Below are positions 18,365 through 27,056 of a stretch of 64,000 bases of DNA, piece after piece. The notes under the pieces were generated by a model that did no database searches, was not told where the DNA came from, and saw only the letters and a program-made list of their open reading frames with translations. Origin of the DNA: Methylorubrum sp. B1-46 (GTDB taxonomy: Bacteria; Pseudomonadota; Alphaproteobacteria; Rhizobiales; Beijerinckiaceae); contig NZ_CP088247.1 of NCBI RefSeq assembly GCF_021117295.1, positions 3,177,001 through 3,241,000 of the forward strand, read 5' to 3'. Both the position numbers and the translations under genes were made by a program. Every line of letters starts with the position of its first letter. The first letter of the stretch is position 1.

Positions 18365-19312
18365 ATGTTCCGTCTTGCTCATCTCACCGACCCCCATGTC
18401 GGGCCGCTGCCGCGGCCGCGCCTGCGCCAGCTTCTCAGCAAGCGGGCGACCGGCTACGTGAACTGGCGCCGGGGCCGCGGGCGCCACCACGACATGGACC
18501 TGCTCGGCGCCCTCGTCGCCGACCTGCACGGCCAGGGGGTGGACCATGTCGCTTGCACCGGCGACCTGTGCAATCTCGGCCTCCCCGACGAGTGGGAGAG
18601 CGCCCGTGTCTTCCTGGAAGCGCTGGGGCCGGCCGAGCGGGTCAGCTTCGTGCCCGGCAACCACGACGCCTATGTCCGCGGCTCACTGGAGGGGCTGCTC
18701 GCCGCCTGCGGCGGCTGGACGGAGGCCGACGACGGGCAGGCCCGTCTCTTTCCCTACCTGCGGCGGCGCGGGCCGCTCGCCCTGGTCGGTCTGTCCTCGG
18801 CGATCCCGACCAAGCCTTTTGTGGCGAGCGGACGCCTCGGCGTGCCGCAGATCGAGGCCGCCGAGCGCCTGCTGCGCGACCTCGCGATGGCGCCGGACCG
18901 GCCCTGCCGGGTGGTGATGATCCACCACCCGCCCCATCCGGGCGGAGCCGCCTCGGGACGGGAACTGAAGGACGCCGCCGCCTTCGCAGCGATGATTGGA
19001 CGGGCCGGAGCGGATCTGATCCTGCACGGGCACAACCATGTCGGCACGGTGGCGCAGATCCCCGGACCGGACGGTCGTCCGGTTCCGGTGGTGGGTGCGC
19101 CCTCGGCCTCGGCGCGCACCCTGCTCACCAACCGGCGCGCCTCCTACTACCTCTACACGGTCACGCCGGCCGAGATCGGCTTCCGCATCGCCGTGACCGA
19201 GCGCGGACTCGACGAGGCGGGCGGCATCGGCGAATTGTCGGGCTTCGACATCGAGACCCCTCCGGCGGACCGGATCGGGATCGTCCATCGGCGGCGGCTG
19301 CGCCGGGGCTGA
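18365..19312 (+). CDS. metallophosphoesterase
   Basis: A 315-residue calcineurin-like phosphoesterase with the full metal-site series: LTDPHVG (Asp and His, residues 8-14), CTGDLCN (about 59-65), PGNHDAY (about 97-103), MIHHPPHPG (about 182-190) and LHGHNHVG (about 218-225). The substrate cannot be read from the sequence. It is divergent from the Kdo/lipid A operon across a 229-base gap, so a role in envelope metabolism is possible; UDP-diacylglucosamine hydrolases LpxH and LpxG belong to the same fold, but I see no motif specific to them. Confidence 0.88.
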   Translation: MFRLAHLTDPHVGPLPRPRLRQLLSKRATGYVNWRRGRGRHHDMDLLGALVADLHGQGVDHVACTGDLCNLGLPDEWESARVFLEALGPAERVSFVPGNHDAYVRGSLEGLLAACGGWTEADDGQARLFPYLRRRGPLALVGLSSAIPTKPFVASGRLGVPQIEAAERLLRDLAMAPDRPCRVVMIHHPPHPGGAASGRELKDAAAFAAMIGRAGADLILHGHNHVGTVAQIPGPDGRPVPVVGAPSASARTLLTNRRASYYLYTVTPAEIGFRIAVTERGLDEAGGIGELSGFDIETPPADRIGIVHRRRLRRG

Positions 19313-19332
19313 TCCGCACCCCTGCGCCCTAG

Positions 19333-19809
19333 TCAGATCGCGCCCATCTTCGACAGGCCGCTGGCGCGAGGCAGGGGGCGGAGCAGGCTCTTTACCTGCG
19401 AGAACGGCCGCGGCCGGTTGATCACCTCGTCGAGGCGCGACCACAGCGTCTTGGGCGAGAACGGCTTGGCGATGATCTCGTTGACGCCGAGCGCGATCGC
19501 CCGATCGACGACGTTGCGGCGCGGCTGGGCCAGCATCAGGATGATCGGCACCGTCGGCGAGGGCGAGGTGGCGGGCGTGCGCGCCAGCCGGATGAACTCC
19601 TCGCCCGAGAGGATCGCCAGATCCCAATCGATGATGGTGAGGTCCGGCTTGCTCTCGGCGAGCACGCCGAGCGCCTCCGCACCGTCGGGTGCCTCCAGCA
19701 CGCGCTTGATGCCGACGCGCATCAGCATGTCGCGCACGATGCGGCGGATGTAGAGGCTCTCGTCCACGACGAGGGCGGAAAGGTCCGGGAAGGTCGGAGT
19801 TGCGATCAT
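19333..19809 (-). CDS. single-domain response regulator
   Basis: A 158-residue CheY-like receiver with a short C-terminal extension and no output domain. Acidic pocket in ALVVDESLYIRR (about residues 12-23), phospho-acceptor Asp in LTIIDWDLAI (about 58-67), and the conserved Lys in EIIAKPFSPKTLW. The usual Thr/Ser position is occupied in ILMLAQPR by a non-standard Leu-Ala. No histidine kinase is adjacent. Such stand-alone receivers take part in chemotaxis or phosphorelays, but its partner is unknown. Convergent with the metallophosphoesterase gene. Confidence 0.9.
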   Translation of the reverse strand: MIATPTFPDLSALVVDESLYIRRIVRDMLMRVGIKRVLEAPDGAEALGVLAESKPDLTIIDWDLAILSGEEFIRLARTPATSPSPTVPIILMLAQPRRNVVDRAIALGVNEIIAKPFSPKTLWSRLDEVINRPRPFSQVKSLLRPLPRASGLSKMGAI

Positions 19810-20193
19810 CGGCGGCCGGCGCCCGGTTCTGATCCGGAGCGTTTCGGGCCGAGTCTTACGCGCCGTCCGGTTTGCGTTTTCCTAAAGCGTGACGGAACTC
19901 TGGGAATCAGATGCGCGAGAATCGTTTTCGTTGACGTCCCTTGCGTGCAATCCGGATCAACACCTCGATCGTCCCCAAAAGGGGTACGTACGCAGTTTCA
20001 CCGCGAAAATGCGGAGCCTGGAGCACGGATCGGTTAGAAGATCCTTGCGGTACGGACGGGATTGCGTCAGACCTGTGGCATCGCTCCCGGTAGCCGCAGC
20101 CGGGGGGATGATAGTGCGGCGCGTCGGCTGTCTCGAGATAGCGCGCACGCGGTATTCGAGACTTGGCGGGCGGACGGTTTTTGCGAGCTTTCA
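19810..20193. other. 384-base intergenic region and cold-shock leader
   Basis: No convincing gene. It lies between the divergent response regulator and cold-shock genes. It holds a short hairpin CCCC-AAAA-GGGG (around 19973-19984) next to the palindrome GTACGTAC. Long structured leaders are common before cold-shock genes, so part is probably 5' untranslated RNA. Confidence 0.4.
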
Positions 20194-20988
20194 ATGGGAC
20201 GTGGTCGTGATTTCAGGGGGCCGCAGAAGCGCGGCTTCGATGAGGGTGGTGCCGAGCCGCGTTGGCCGGATGAACTGCCCCCCAGCGGCGGTGACCGCTT
20301 CGGCGGCGGCGGCGGTGGCAACCGCTTCGGTGGCGGCGGTGGCGGCGGCGGCTTCGACCGCGGCCCGGCGCGCGCACCCGCGGCCCCGTCGGGTCCGGAG
20401 CGTGACGCGACGGTCAAGTGGTTCAACAAGGAGAAGGGCTTCGGCTTCGTGGAGCTTGGTGACGGCTCCGGCGATGCCTTCCTCCACATCCGCGCGGTCG
20501 AGGCCGCCGGTCACGACGACCTCCTGCCCGGCACGCGCCTGACGGTCCAGACCGCTCAGGGCCAGAAGGGTCCGCAGGTCACGGCGGTGACCACCGTCGA
20601 CACCTCCACGGCCGAGGCGGCTCCGCCCCGGCGCGAGGGCCCGCGCTTCGGCGGCGGCGACCGCTTCGGCGGTGGCGGGGACCGTTTCGGCGGCGGTGAC
20701 CGCTTCGGCGGCGGCCGTGACCGCTTCGGCGGTGCCGGCGGCGGTGGCGGCGGTGGACGTTTCGCCTCCGGTCCGTCAGTCGAGATGACCGGCACCGTGA
20801 AGTGGTACGACCCGGCCAAGGGCTTCGGCTTCGTGTCGGTGAACGACGGCGGCAAGGACGTGTTCGTCCACCGCTCGGCGCTCTCTCGCGCCGGCCTCGA
20901 CTCCCTGGCCGAGGGCCAGCAGGTCACCCTCGGCGTGGTCGAGGGCCAGAAGGGCCGCGAGGCTTCGAGCATCACCGTCGAGTACTGA
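20194..20988 (+). CDS. double cold-shock-domain protein with Gly/Phe/Arg-rich linkers
   Basis: A 264-residue protein from the ATG at 20194 (start inferred from the basic MGRGRDFRGPQKRGF N-terminus; the ribosome-binding site is weak). Two cold-shock domains: residues about 70-135 with VKWFNKEKGFGFVEL (RNP1) and DAFLHI (RNP2), and about 194-264 with VKWYDPAKGFGFVSV and DVFVHRSAL. The N-terminal segment and the linker are made of repeated DRFGGG units, an RGG/FG-type disordered sequence that binds RNA in other proteins. A single-strand nucleic acid or RNA chaperone role is likely. The gene ends in a clear terminator. A second double-CSD gene, without the Gly-rich parts, is at 57732. Confidence 0.92.
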   Translation: MGRGRDFRGPQKRGFDEGGAEPRWPDELPPSGGDRFGGGGGGNRFGGGGGGGGFDRGPARAPAAPSGPERDATVKWFNKEKGFGFVELGDGSGDAFLHIRAVEAAGHDDLLPGTRLTVQTAQGQKGPQVTAVTTVDTSTAEAAPPRREGPRFGGGDRFGGGGDRFGGGDRFGGGRDRFGGAGGGGGGGRFASGPSVEMTGTVKWYDPAKGFGFVSVNDGGKDVFVHRSALSRAGLDSLAEGQQVTLGVVEGQKGREASSITVEY

Positions 20989-21017
20989 TCGACGTCAAAA
21001 ACTTCGATGACGGACGC

Positions 21018-21042
21018 GGCGGCCTCAGGGCCGCCGTTTTCG
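21018..21042 (+). terminator. intrinsic terminator of the cold-shock gene
   Basis: 7-bp GC stem GGCGGCC-TCAG-GGCCGCC (21018-21035) followed by GTTTTCGTTT, 30 bases after the stop codon. Confidence 0.8.
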
Positions 21043-21089
21043 TTTGGCGCGTAGACCGCACCGACCGCCTTCGGGCGGCAGACATCACG

Positions 21090-21341
21090 ATGGGACACGC
21101 GATGCGTCGAACCGTGAGCGCCCTTGGCCTGCTCCTCCTCTTCGCGGCACCGGCCGCGGCTGAGGATTTCACCGGCTTCTATGCCGGCGTGAATGCGGGA
21201 TGGGCGTTAGAGCGCGGCGAGCGCGATTCGGCGACGCCCGGTCTGCCGGGCGGGATCCGGCCGGAAGAGGTGCTTCCGCCCAGCGTGGCGCGGGCCCAGG
21301 AGCGCTACGCGCCGGAGCCCCGCCCCGCCGGACGGCGCTGA
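21090..21341 (+). CDS. short secreted protein resembling the first strand of an Omp25/31-type porin
   Basis: An 83-residue protein. Residues 5-24 form a signal peptide (RRTVSALGLLLLFAAPAAA), followed by EDFTGFYAGVNAGWAL, which matches the first beta-strand of alphaproteobacterial outer-membrane beta-barrel proteins. After that the protein becomes Arg/Glu/Pro-rich and stops, so no barrel can form. It may be a decayed omp gene or a small periplasmic protein that re-uses this N-terminus. An in-frame second Met (residue 4) is an equally good start. It lies between the cold-shock terminator and the convergent aminopeptidase. Confidence 0.55.
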   Translation: MGHAMRRTVSALGLLLLFAAPAAAEDFTGFYAGVNAGWALERGERDSATPGLPGGIRPEEVLPPSVARAQERYAPEPRPAGRR

Positions 21342-21360
21342 GGTCGCCCGGCGCGCTCGG

Positions 21361-22770
21361 TCAGCCGTTCCGCCTGTAGCGCTCGGCCACCAGGGCATGG
21401 GCGAGGCGGGCGGTCTGCACCTCGCCCCCCTCGGGCCGGCCGGGCTTGGTCGAGGGGTTCCAGCCGTACAGGTCGAAATGCACGTGCGCCCGCGTCCGGC
21501 GCACGAAGCGGCGCAGGAACAGGGCTGCGGTGATCGCTCCGGCGAAGCCGCCGCCCGGCGCGTTGTTGAGGTCGGCCACCTTCGAATCGAGCAGGCTCGC
21601 GTAGGGCGGGTGCAGCGGCAGGCGCCAGACCGGGTCGTTGACCCGCAGGCCCGCCTCCGCGACGGCGCCCGCCAGTGCCTCATCCTCGGTGAAGAAGGCC
21701 GGCAGGTCTGGGCCCAGTGCGACGCGGGCGGCGCCGGTAAGCGTCGCGAAATCGAGGATGAGGTCCGGCTCCTCGGCATCGGCCAGCGCCAGGGCGTCGG
21801 CGAGGATCAGGCGTCCCTCCGCATCGGTGTTGCCGATCTCCACCGTGAGACCGGCGCGGGAGCGGATCACGTCGCCGGGGCGGAAGGCGTCGCCGGCAAT
21901 GGCGTTCTCGACGCTCGGCACGATCAGCCGAAGCCGCACCGGCAGGCCGGCGCCCATGATCATCTCCGCCGCCGCGAGCGCCGCAGCGGCGCCACCCATG
22001 TCCTTCTTCATCAGCAGCATATTGGAGGCCGGCTTGATGTCGAGCCCGCCGGTGTCGAACACCACGCCCTTGCCCACCAGCGTCACCCGCGGTGCGTCCT
22101 CTTCGCCCCAGGTCAGGTCGATGAGGCGAGGCGCTCGCGGCGAGGCAGCGCCGACCGCGTGGACGAGAGGAAACTCCTTCGCCAGCTCAGCGCCGTGGGT
22201 GACGGCCACCCTCGCGTCGAACCGCTCGCCGACGGCGTGCACGGCCGCCTCCACCTCGGCCGGGCCGAGGTCGTTGGCGGGAGTGTTGACAAGGTCCCGC
22301 CCGGCCGCGACCGCGCGCGCGACACGGCCGACCGCCGCCGCATCGACGCCTTCCGGCGCCACGAGGCGCGGGGGCGGCTCGCCCGGCTTGCGGTAGCGAT
22401 CGAACCGGTAGCTGCCGAGCAGCCAGGCCAGCGCCGCCTCACCGGAATCGAGGGCGTCGCAGGGCTCGAGACGGTAATCGCCGGCGGGCAGGGCGCCCGG
22501 CAGCTTGCCGGCGAGGAACCGGTCGCGATGTCCCTGTCCAGCCTCGCCGAGCCCGAGCAGCACGAGGCCGAGCCCGCCGTCCTCGCCCGGCAGCAGCGCG
22601 ACGCGACCCGCCTTCGGCGCGAAGCCGGTGGCAGCAGCAAAGTTGCGCTGGAGCAGGGGCAGGCCGGCCTCGACCGCGGCCCATCCGTCCACCGAGACGC
22701 AGCGAATCGGGACTGCGCCCGCGGTTGCATCGAGGAGGGCGGGTCCGGACTGGGTCGGGTCTGAGGTCAT
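21361..22770 (-). CDS. M17 leucyl aminopeptidase family protein
   Basis: A 469-residue cytosolic metallopeptidase of the M17 (PepA) family. The catalytic domain has the metal-binding lysine and aspartate in LVGKGVVFDTGGLDIKP, the MKKDMGGAAAAL helix and the M17 signature NTDAEGRLILADAL (about residues 315-328). The N-terminal domain is divergent from PepA, as in the second alphaproteobacterial paralogue (PepB-like), so a separate true pepA may exist elsewhere. It releases N-terminal residues from peptides. It is divergent from the TPR lipoprotein gene. Confidence 0.92.
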   Translation of the reverse strand: MTSDPTQSGPALLDATAGAVPIRCVSVDGWAAVEAGLPLLQRNFAAATGFAPKAGRVALLPGEDGGLGLVLLGLGEAGQGHRDRFLAGKLPGALPAGDYRLEPCDALDSGEAALAWLLGSYRFDRYRKPGEPPPRLVAPEGVDAAAVGRVARAVAAGRDLVNTPANDLGPAEVEAAVHAVGERFDARVAVTHGAELAKEFPLVHAVGAASPRAPRLIDLTWGEEDAPRVTLVGKGVVFDTGGLDIKPASNMLLMKKDMGGAAAALAAAEMIMGAGLPVRLRLIVPSVENAIAGDAFRPGDVIRSRAGLTVEIGNTDAEGRLILADALALADAEEPDLILDFATLTGAARVALGPDLPAFFTEDEALAGAVAEAGLRVNDPVWRLPLHPPYASLLDSKVADLNNAPGGGFAGAITAALFLRRFVRRTRAHVHFDLYGWNPSTKPGRPEGGEVQTARLAHALVAERYRRNG

Positions 22771-22781
22771 GGAAAATAAGC

Positions 22782-22802
22782 TTAACCGGCCATTAGGGTT
22801 AA
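22782..22802. promoter_or_regulatory. TTAACC inverted repeat, CtrA-like site
   Basis: TTAACC (22782-22787) and GGTTAA (22797-22802) form an inverted repeat in the divergent aminopeptidase/TPR promoter region. Read as TTAA-N7-TTAG it is one base from the CtrA full-site consensus TTAA-N7-TTAA. Function is inferred only. Confidence 0.35.
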
Positions 22803-22866
22803 CGCTCTATCACCCCGGCATCGGTACGGCGCAAGCGCCGGCCGCGGGATTGGGGGAGAGGACAAC

Positions 22867-23715
22867 ATGACCGGCATCTGCGGCAGGGCCCCGAGCCAGC
22901 CTGGAACGGTCCGCACCCGCCGCCTGCTCGCCCTGGTTCTGGTGGGCCTGGGACTCGCCGGCTGCCAGACCCGGTCCCCGGAGACGACGGGCTCGATCAG
23001 CAGCCTCAACCCGTTCGGCAAGAGCCGCCCGGAGCGCTCGCCCCGCGCCGAGGTCGAGGCTCTGGCGGAGCGCTACAACGCCGATCCGAGCGATGCGCGC
23101 AACGCGATGCGCTACGCCGCGGCGTTGCGCGCCACCGATCAGAAATCGCAAGCGGTCGCGGTGCTGCAGCAGCTTGCGCTGCGCAACCCGAAGGACAAGG
23201 CGGTGCTCGCGGCCTACGGCAAGAGCCTCGCCGATGCCGGCCGCTACGGGGAGGCCAACGAGGTCCTCCAGAACGCTCACAGCCCGGCCCAGCCCGATTG
23301 GCGCGTGCTCTCCGCGCAGGGAATGGTGGCGGACGAGACCGGCGACCACGCGAGGGCGCAGAGCCTCTACGACGCAGCTCTCAAGATCGCGCCGAACGAG
23401 CCGCGCGTCCTGTCGAATCTCGGCCTGTCCTACGCCCTCTCCCGCCGCCTCGAGGAGGCCGAGACGACCCTGCGCCTCGCGGTCGGCCAGCCGAAGGCGG
23501 ATGCCCGCGTGCGCCAGAACCTCGCTCTGGTGCTCGGCCTCAAGGGCCGCTACGACGAGGCGGAGCAGGTCCTGGCCCAGGACCTCGGCCCGGCGGAAGC
23601 GGCGGCCAATGTGCGGGAGCTGCGTGCCATGGCGGCCCGGCGCGCGGCACCGAAGACGGCGCAGGCACCGAGCCCCGCTCCGAGCCGGCAGTTGGCGCGG
23701 ACGGTGATCCAGTAA
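22867..23715 (+). CDS. TPR-repeat lipoprotein
   Basis: A 282-residue protein with a lipoprotein signal: basic N-region RTRR, hydrophobic LLALVLVGLGL and lipobox LAGC with the acylated Cys at residue 33. The rest is alpha-helical with about five tetratricopeptide units (for example ALRATDQKSQAVAVLQQLAL, then AYGKSLADAGRYGEANEVL, LSNLGLSYALSRRLEEAE and NLALVLGLKGRYDEAEQVL). It resembles TadD-type pilus lipoproteins, but no tad genes are nearby, so only a general scaffold role can be claimed. The C-terminus is Ala/Pro-rich. Confidence 0.85.
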   Translation: MTGICGRAPSQPGTVRTRRLLALVLVGLGLAGCQTRSPETTGSISSLNPFGKSRPERSPRAEVEALAERYNADPSDARNAMRYAAALRATDQKSQAVAVLQQLALRNPKDKAVLAAYGKSLADAGRYGEANEVLQNAHSPAQPDWRVLSAQGMVADETGDHARAQSLYDAALKIAPNEPRVLSNLGLSYALSRRLEEAETTLRLAVGQPKADARVRQNLALVLGLKGRYDEAEQVLAQDLGPAEAAANVRELRAMAARRAAPKTAQAPSPAPSRQLARTVIQ

Positions 23716-23739
23716 GCCGAGGTTCTTCGCCCTTCGACC

Positions 23740-23769
23740 TTGACGAATCCGGTGCGTCTCCCCTATAGG
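23740..23769 (+). promoter_or_regulatory. probable housekeeping promoter of rpmB
   Basis: TTGACG (23740-23745), an 18-base spacer and TATAGG (23764-23769), right after the TPR gene. Predicted transcription start near 23776, about 125 bases before rpmB. Confidence 0.5.
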
Positions 23770-23900
23770 CTCGCCACTTCCATAGGACTCCGCCGGTATC
23801 GATTGTCGCGAGGGTTCGACGCCCTCGGCGCGAGAGCCGTGTGGCATTGCCGAAACGCTTCAGCGCCGAGACCCGGCCTAACGTTGACAGGACTGTAACG

Positions 23901-24206
23901 ATGTCGCGTCGCTGCGAACTCACGGGCAAGGCCGTCCAGGTCGGCCACCTCGTGAGCCACTCGAACCGGAAGACCAAGTGCCGGTTCCTTCCGAACCTCT
24001 GCAACGTCACGCTGCAGTCGGATGCCCTCAACCGCCGCGTCCGCCTGCGGGTGACCGCCCACGCGCTGCGCTCGGTCGAGCACCGCGGCGGCCTCGACGC
24101 CTTCCTCGTCAAGGCGCGCGAGATCGAGCTGTCGCAGACCGCCCGCCTGCTCAAGCGCGACATCGAGAAGAAGCTCGCCGAGACCGCGACGCCCGCCGCC
24201 GCGTAA
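23901..24206 (+). CDS. rpmB: 50S ribosomal protein L28
   Basis: A 101-residue L28 protein. The start at 23901 gives the family N-terminus [15 protein letters not shown]; the conserved [16 protein letters not shown] and [19 protein letters not shown] follow. Length is normal for the alphaproteobacterial form, which has a C-terminal extension relative to E. coli. It has its own promoter-like sequence and a strong terminator, so it is probably monocistronic. Confidence 0.98.
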   Translation: MSRRCELTGKAVQVGHLVSHSNRKTKCRFLPNLCNVTLQSDALNRRVRLRVTAHALRSVEHRGGLDAFLVKAREIELSQTARLLKRDIEKKLAETATPAAA

Positions 24207-24255
24207 GTCCGCCGGGTCCGCAGCGGCCCGCACTTCTTCCAAAATGAATCGGGAG

Positions 24256-24291
24256 GCCACCGGATGCGCGGATCGCGCCCGGTGGCTTTTT
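24256..24291 (+). terminator. intrinsic terminator of rpmB
   Basis: 8-bp stem GCCACCGG / CCGGTGGC (24256-24263 and 24279-24286) followed by TTTTTC. Confidence 0.85.
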
Positions 24292-24316
24292 CCGTTCGAC
24301 AAGGCCCAAGCTGCCG

Positions 24317-25246
24317 ATGACGGCGCTCACCCTCATCCTCCCGATCTTCGGCCTCGTCCTCGTCGGTTGGCTGGCCTCGCTCACCAAGATCATCTCCGAG
24401 CGGGTCGGCGACGGGCTCTCCGAATACGTCTTCTCGCTGGCGGTGCCGGCGCTGATCGTCTCGACGCTGACGCGGCCGGGCCTCACGGGCGAGATCGCCT
24501 GGGGCTACTGGGCGAGCTATTTCGGCGGGGCCGCGATCGCCTGGGCCACCGGCTCGCTGATCGGGCGCCGCACCGCGGGTGTGGACCGGCGCGGCGCCGT
24601 GCTGCACGGCTTCGCCGCGAGTCAGTCGAACACCGTCTTCGTCGGCGTGCCGATGATTCTCCAGGCCTATGGCGAGTCGGGCGCCTTCCCGCTCTTCATG
24701 CTGCTGGCCGTCCACCTGCCGCTGATGATGGGCGCGGCCACCTTCCTGATCGAGTCGGAGGGCGAGCGGCCCTTGAGCCAGCGTCTCAGGGCGCTCGGAC
24801 TGGTGCTGGCCAAGAATCCGATCTTCCTGGGGCTCGCGGTCGGCATGGCGATGAAGGCGACCGGGCTCTCGCTCTCCGGCATCCCGAAGGCACTGATCGA
24901 TTCGATCGGCGGCACCGCTTCGACCTGCGCGCTGATCGCGCTCGGCGCCGGCCTGACCCGCTACAAGGTGCTGCACGACCTGCCGGGTGCCAGCATCGTC
25001 GCGGCGCTCAAGCTCGGCCTGCACCCGCTCGCGGTCTACCTCCTGGCCTTCCACGTCTTCACCATGCCGCCGGCCTATGCCGGCGTGGCCGTGCTGTTCG
25101 CGGCGATGCCGGTGGGCATCAACGCCTACCTGCTCGCCGCCCGCTACAAGAGCGAGCAGGGGCTTGTCGCCGCCGCCGTGCTGGTCTCGACACTGGCTGC
25201 CACCGCGACGACGGTCGGCTGGCTGATGCTGCTCGGGCGGGGATGA
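24317..25246 (+). CDS. AEC-family (auxin efflux carrier-like) transporter
   Basis: A 309-residue membrane protein with about ten hydrophobic segments and the AEC/malonate-transporter pattern: N-terminal LILPIFGLVLVGWLAS, the block SEYVFSLAVPALIVSTL, then AASQSNTVFVGVPMIL and, in the second half, FHVFTMPPAYAGVAVLFAAMPVGINAYLLA, which is characteristic of bacterial members. Bacterial AEC proteins transport organic acids such as malonate or malate or unknown compounds; substrate cannot be predicted here. It stands just after the rpmB terminator and before lysK, with about 100 bases to the latter. Confidence 0.9.
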   Translation: MTALTLILPIFGLVLVGWLASLTKIISERVGDGLSEYVFSLAVPALIVSTLTRPGLTGEIAWGYWASYFGGAAIAWATGSLIGRRTAGVDRRGAVLHGFAASQSNTVFVGVPMILQAYGESGAFPLFMLLAVHLPLMMGAATFLIESEGERPLSQRLRALGLVLAKNPIFLGLAVGMAMKATGLSLSGIPKALIDSIGGTASTCALIALGAGLTRYKVLHDLPGASIVAALKLGLHPLAVYLLAFHVFTMPPAYAGVAVLFAAMPVGINAYLLAARYKSEQGLVAAAVLVSTLAATATTVGWLMLLGRG

Positions 25247-25352
25247 CCGGCCTCACGTTGACCCCGGCCCCCGCCCTCCATAGGTTGCCCGCTCTCGCGC
25301 CCCGGCCCGGATGGCCGGTGCGGCGCCCGTCCTGAACCCCGAAAAGCATTCG

Positions 25353-27056
25353 ATGTCCGCGCCCCTTCGTCTCGACCCCGATATTCTGGAGGCTGCCGCC
25401 TCCGCCGCCGCCTGGCCGTTCGAGGAGGCGCGCAAGCTCGTGGCGCGGCTGGAGAAGAAGCCGAAGAGCGAGGTGCTGTTCGAGACCGGCTACGGCCCCT
25501 CGGGCCTGCCGCATATCGGCACCTTCGGCGAGGTAGCCCGCACCTCGATGGTGCGCCACGCCTTCCGCGTGCTGACCAACGATGCGGTGCCGACCCGGCT
25601 GATCGCCTTCTCGGACGACATGGACGGCCTGCGCAAGGTGCCGGACAACGTGCCGAACCGGGAGATGCTGCGCGACGCGCTCAACCTGCCGCTGACCAAG
25701 GTGCCGGACCCGTTCGGCACGCATGACAGCTTCGGCGCGCACAACAACGCGGAGCTGCGCCGCTTCCTCGACGCCTTCGGCTTCGACTACGAGTTCCGCT
25801 CGGCCACCGAGTGCTACGCCTCCGGCGTCTTCGACGACACGCTGCGCCTCGTCCTCGAGCGCTACGACGCGGTGATGGCGATCATGCTGCCCTCGCTGCG
25901 GGCCGAGCGCTCGGCGAGCTACTCGCCCTTCCTGCCGATCCATCCCGTCACCGGCCACGTCATGCAGGTGTCGATCGACGAGGTGAGACCGAGCGCCGGC
26001 ACCATCGTCTGGCGCGATCCGGCGACGAACGAGATCTACGAGACGCCGGTCACCGGCGGGCACGCCAAGCTGCAATGGAAGCCCGACTGGGCGATGCGCT
26101 GGGTCGCGCTCGGCGTCGATTACGAGATGGCGGGCAAGGACCTGATCGATTCGGTGAAGCTCTCGGGCCAGATCGCCCGTGCGCTCGGCGCCGAGCCCCC
26201 CGAAGGCTTCAATTACGAGCTCTTCCTCGACGAGAAGGGCCAGAAGATCTCGAAGTCGAAGGGCAACGGCCTGACGATCGACGAGTGGCTGACCTACGCG
26301 ACCCCTGAGTCGCTCGCGCTGTTCATGTACAACAAGCCGCGGGAGGCCAAGCGCCTGTTCTTCGACGTGATCCCGCGCCACGTCGACGAGTACGACAACT
26401 TCCTCGGCCGCTTCGCCGGCCAGGAAGCGAAGCACCGGCTCGGCAACCCGGTCTGGCACCTGCACGCGGGCGCGCCGCCGGCGGTCGAGACCATCGACGA
26501 GGCCGGCACGACGCTCTCTTTCGGCATGCTGCTCAACCTCGTGGCGGTGGCCAATGCCGAGGACGAGGCGGTTTTGTGGGGCTTCATCCGCCGCTACGCG
26601 CCGAATGTCGGGCCGGAGACGCATCCCAAGCTCGCCGGGCTCGTGACGCGGGCGCTCGCCTATTACCGGGACTTCGTGCGCCCGCAGAAGCAGTACCGCG
26701 CCCCGACCGAGGAGGAGGCCGCGGCCTTGCGCGACCTGTCCGACACGCTCGCCGAGCACGAGGGCTCGACCGACCCAGAGGCGCTGCAGGCGATCGTCTA
26801 CGAGGTCGGCCGGCGCCACTTCCCCGACCTGTCCGGCAAGGCCAAGAGCCCGGACGGGCGGCCGGGCGTGTCGAAGACATGGTTCGCCTCGATCTACAAC
26901 GTGCTGTTCGGGGAGGCGCAGGGACCGCGCTTCGGCTCCTTCATCGCGCTCTACGGAATCGCCGGCACGCGGGCGCTGATCGAGAAGGCGCTGAGCGGCG
27001 CCCTGGTCGCCGAGCACGCGGCCTTCCTCGACAGCCGCAAGGCCGCGGCGGAGTGA
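25353..27056 (+). CDS. lysK: lysyl-tRNA synthetase, class I
   Basis: A 567-residue class I (archaeal-type) lysyl-tRNA synthetase. The HIGH-type motif is in [12 protein letters not shown] (about residues 51-62) and the KMSKS-type motif in [12 protein letters not shown] (about 296-307). The helical C-terminal anticodon-binding part is full length. An upstream in-frame ATG at 25311 would add 14 residues; I chose 25353 because the conserved N-terminus begins there. Class I LysRS is the normal form in alphaproteobacteria and replaces the class II LysS. Its stop codon overlaps the possible GTG start of the following Sel1 gene, suggesting an operon. Confidence 0.96.
   Translation: MSAPLRLDPDILEAAASAAAWPFEEARKLVARLEKKPKSEVLFETGYGPSGLPHIGTFGEVARTSMVRHAFRVLTNDAVPTRLIAFSDDMDGLRKVPDNVPNREMLRDALNLPLTKVPDPFGTHDSFGAHNNAELRRFLDAFGFDYEFRSATECYASGVFDDTLRLVLERYDAVMAIMLPSLRAERSASYSPFLPIHPVTGHVMQVSIDEVRPSAGTIVWRDPATNEIYETPVTGGHAKLQWKPDWAMRWVALGVDYEMAGKDLIDSVKLSGQIARALGAEPPEGFNYELFLDEKGQKISKSKGNGLTIDEWLTYATPESLALFMYNKPREAKRLFFDVIPRHVDEYDNFLGRFAGQEAKHRLGNPVWHLHAGAPPAVETIDEAGTTLSFGMLLNLVAVANAEDEAVLWGFIRRYAPNVGPETHPKLAGLVTRALAYYRDFVRPQKQYRAPTEEEAAALRDLSDTLAEHEGSTDPEALQAIVYEVGRRHFPDLSGKAKSPDGRPGVSKTWFASIYNVLFGEAQGPRFGSFIALYGIAGTRALIEKALSGALVAEHAAFLDSRKAAAE

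Noticed and set aside
20282..20765. Repeated GGCGGC/CGCTTCGGCGG units as a possible CRISPR or tandem repeat locus
   Set aside because: They encode the DRFGGG repeats of the cold-shock protein in frame; units are too short and there are no spacers.
25119..27017. A 632-codon open frame opposite lysK
   Set aside because: Codon-position mirror of lysK with no domain or signal; lysK has both synthetase motifs.
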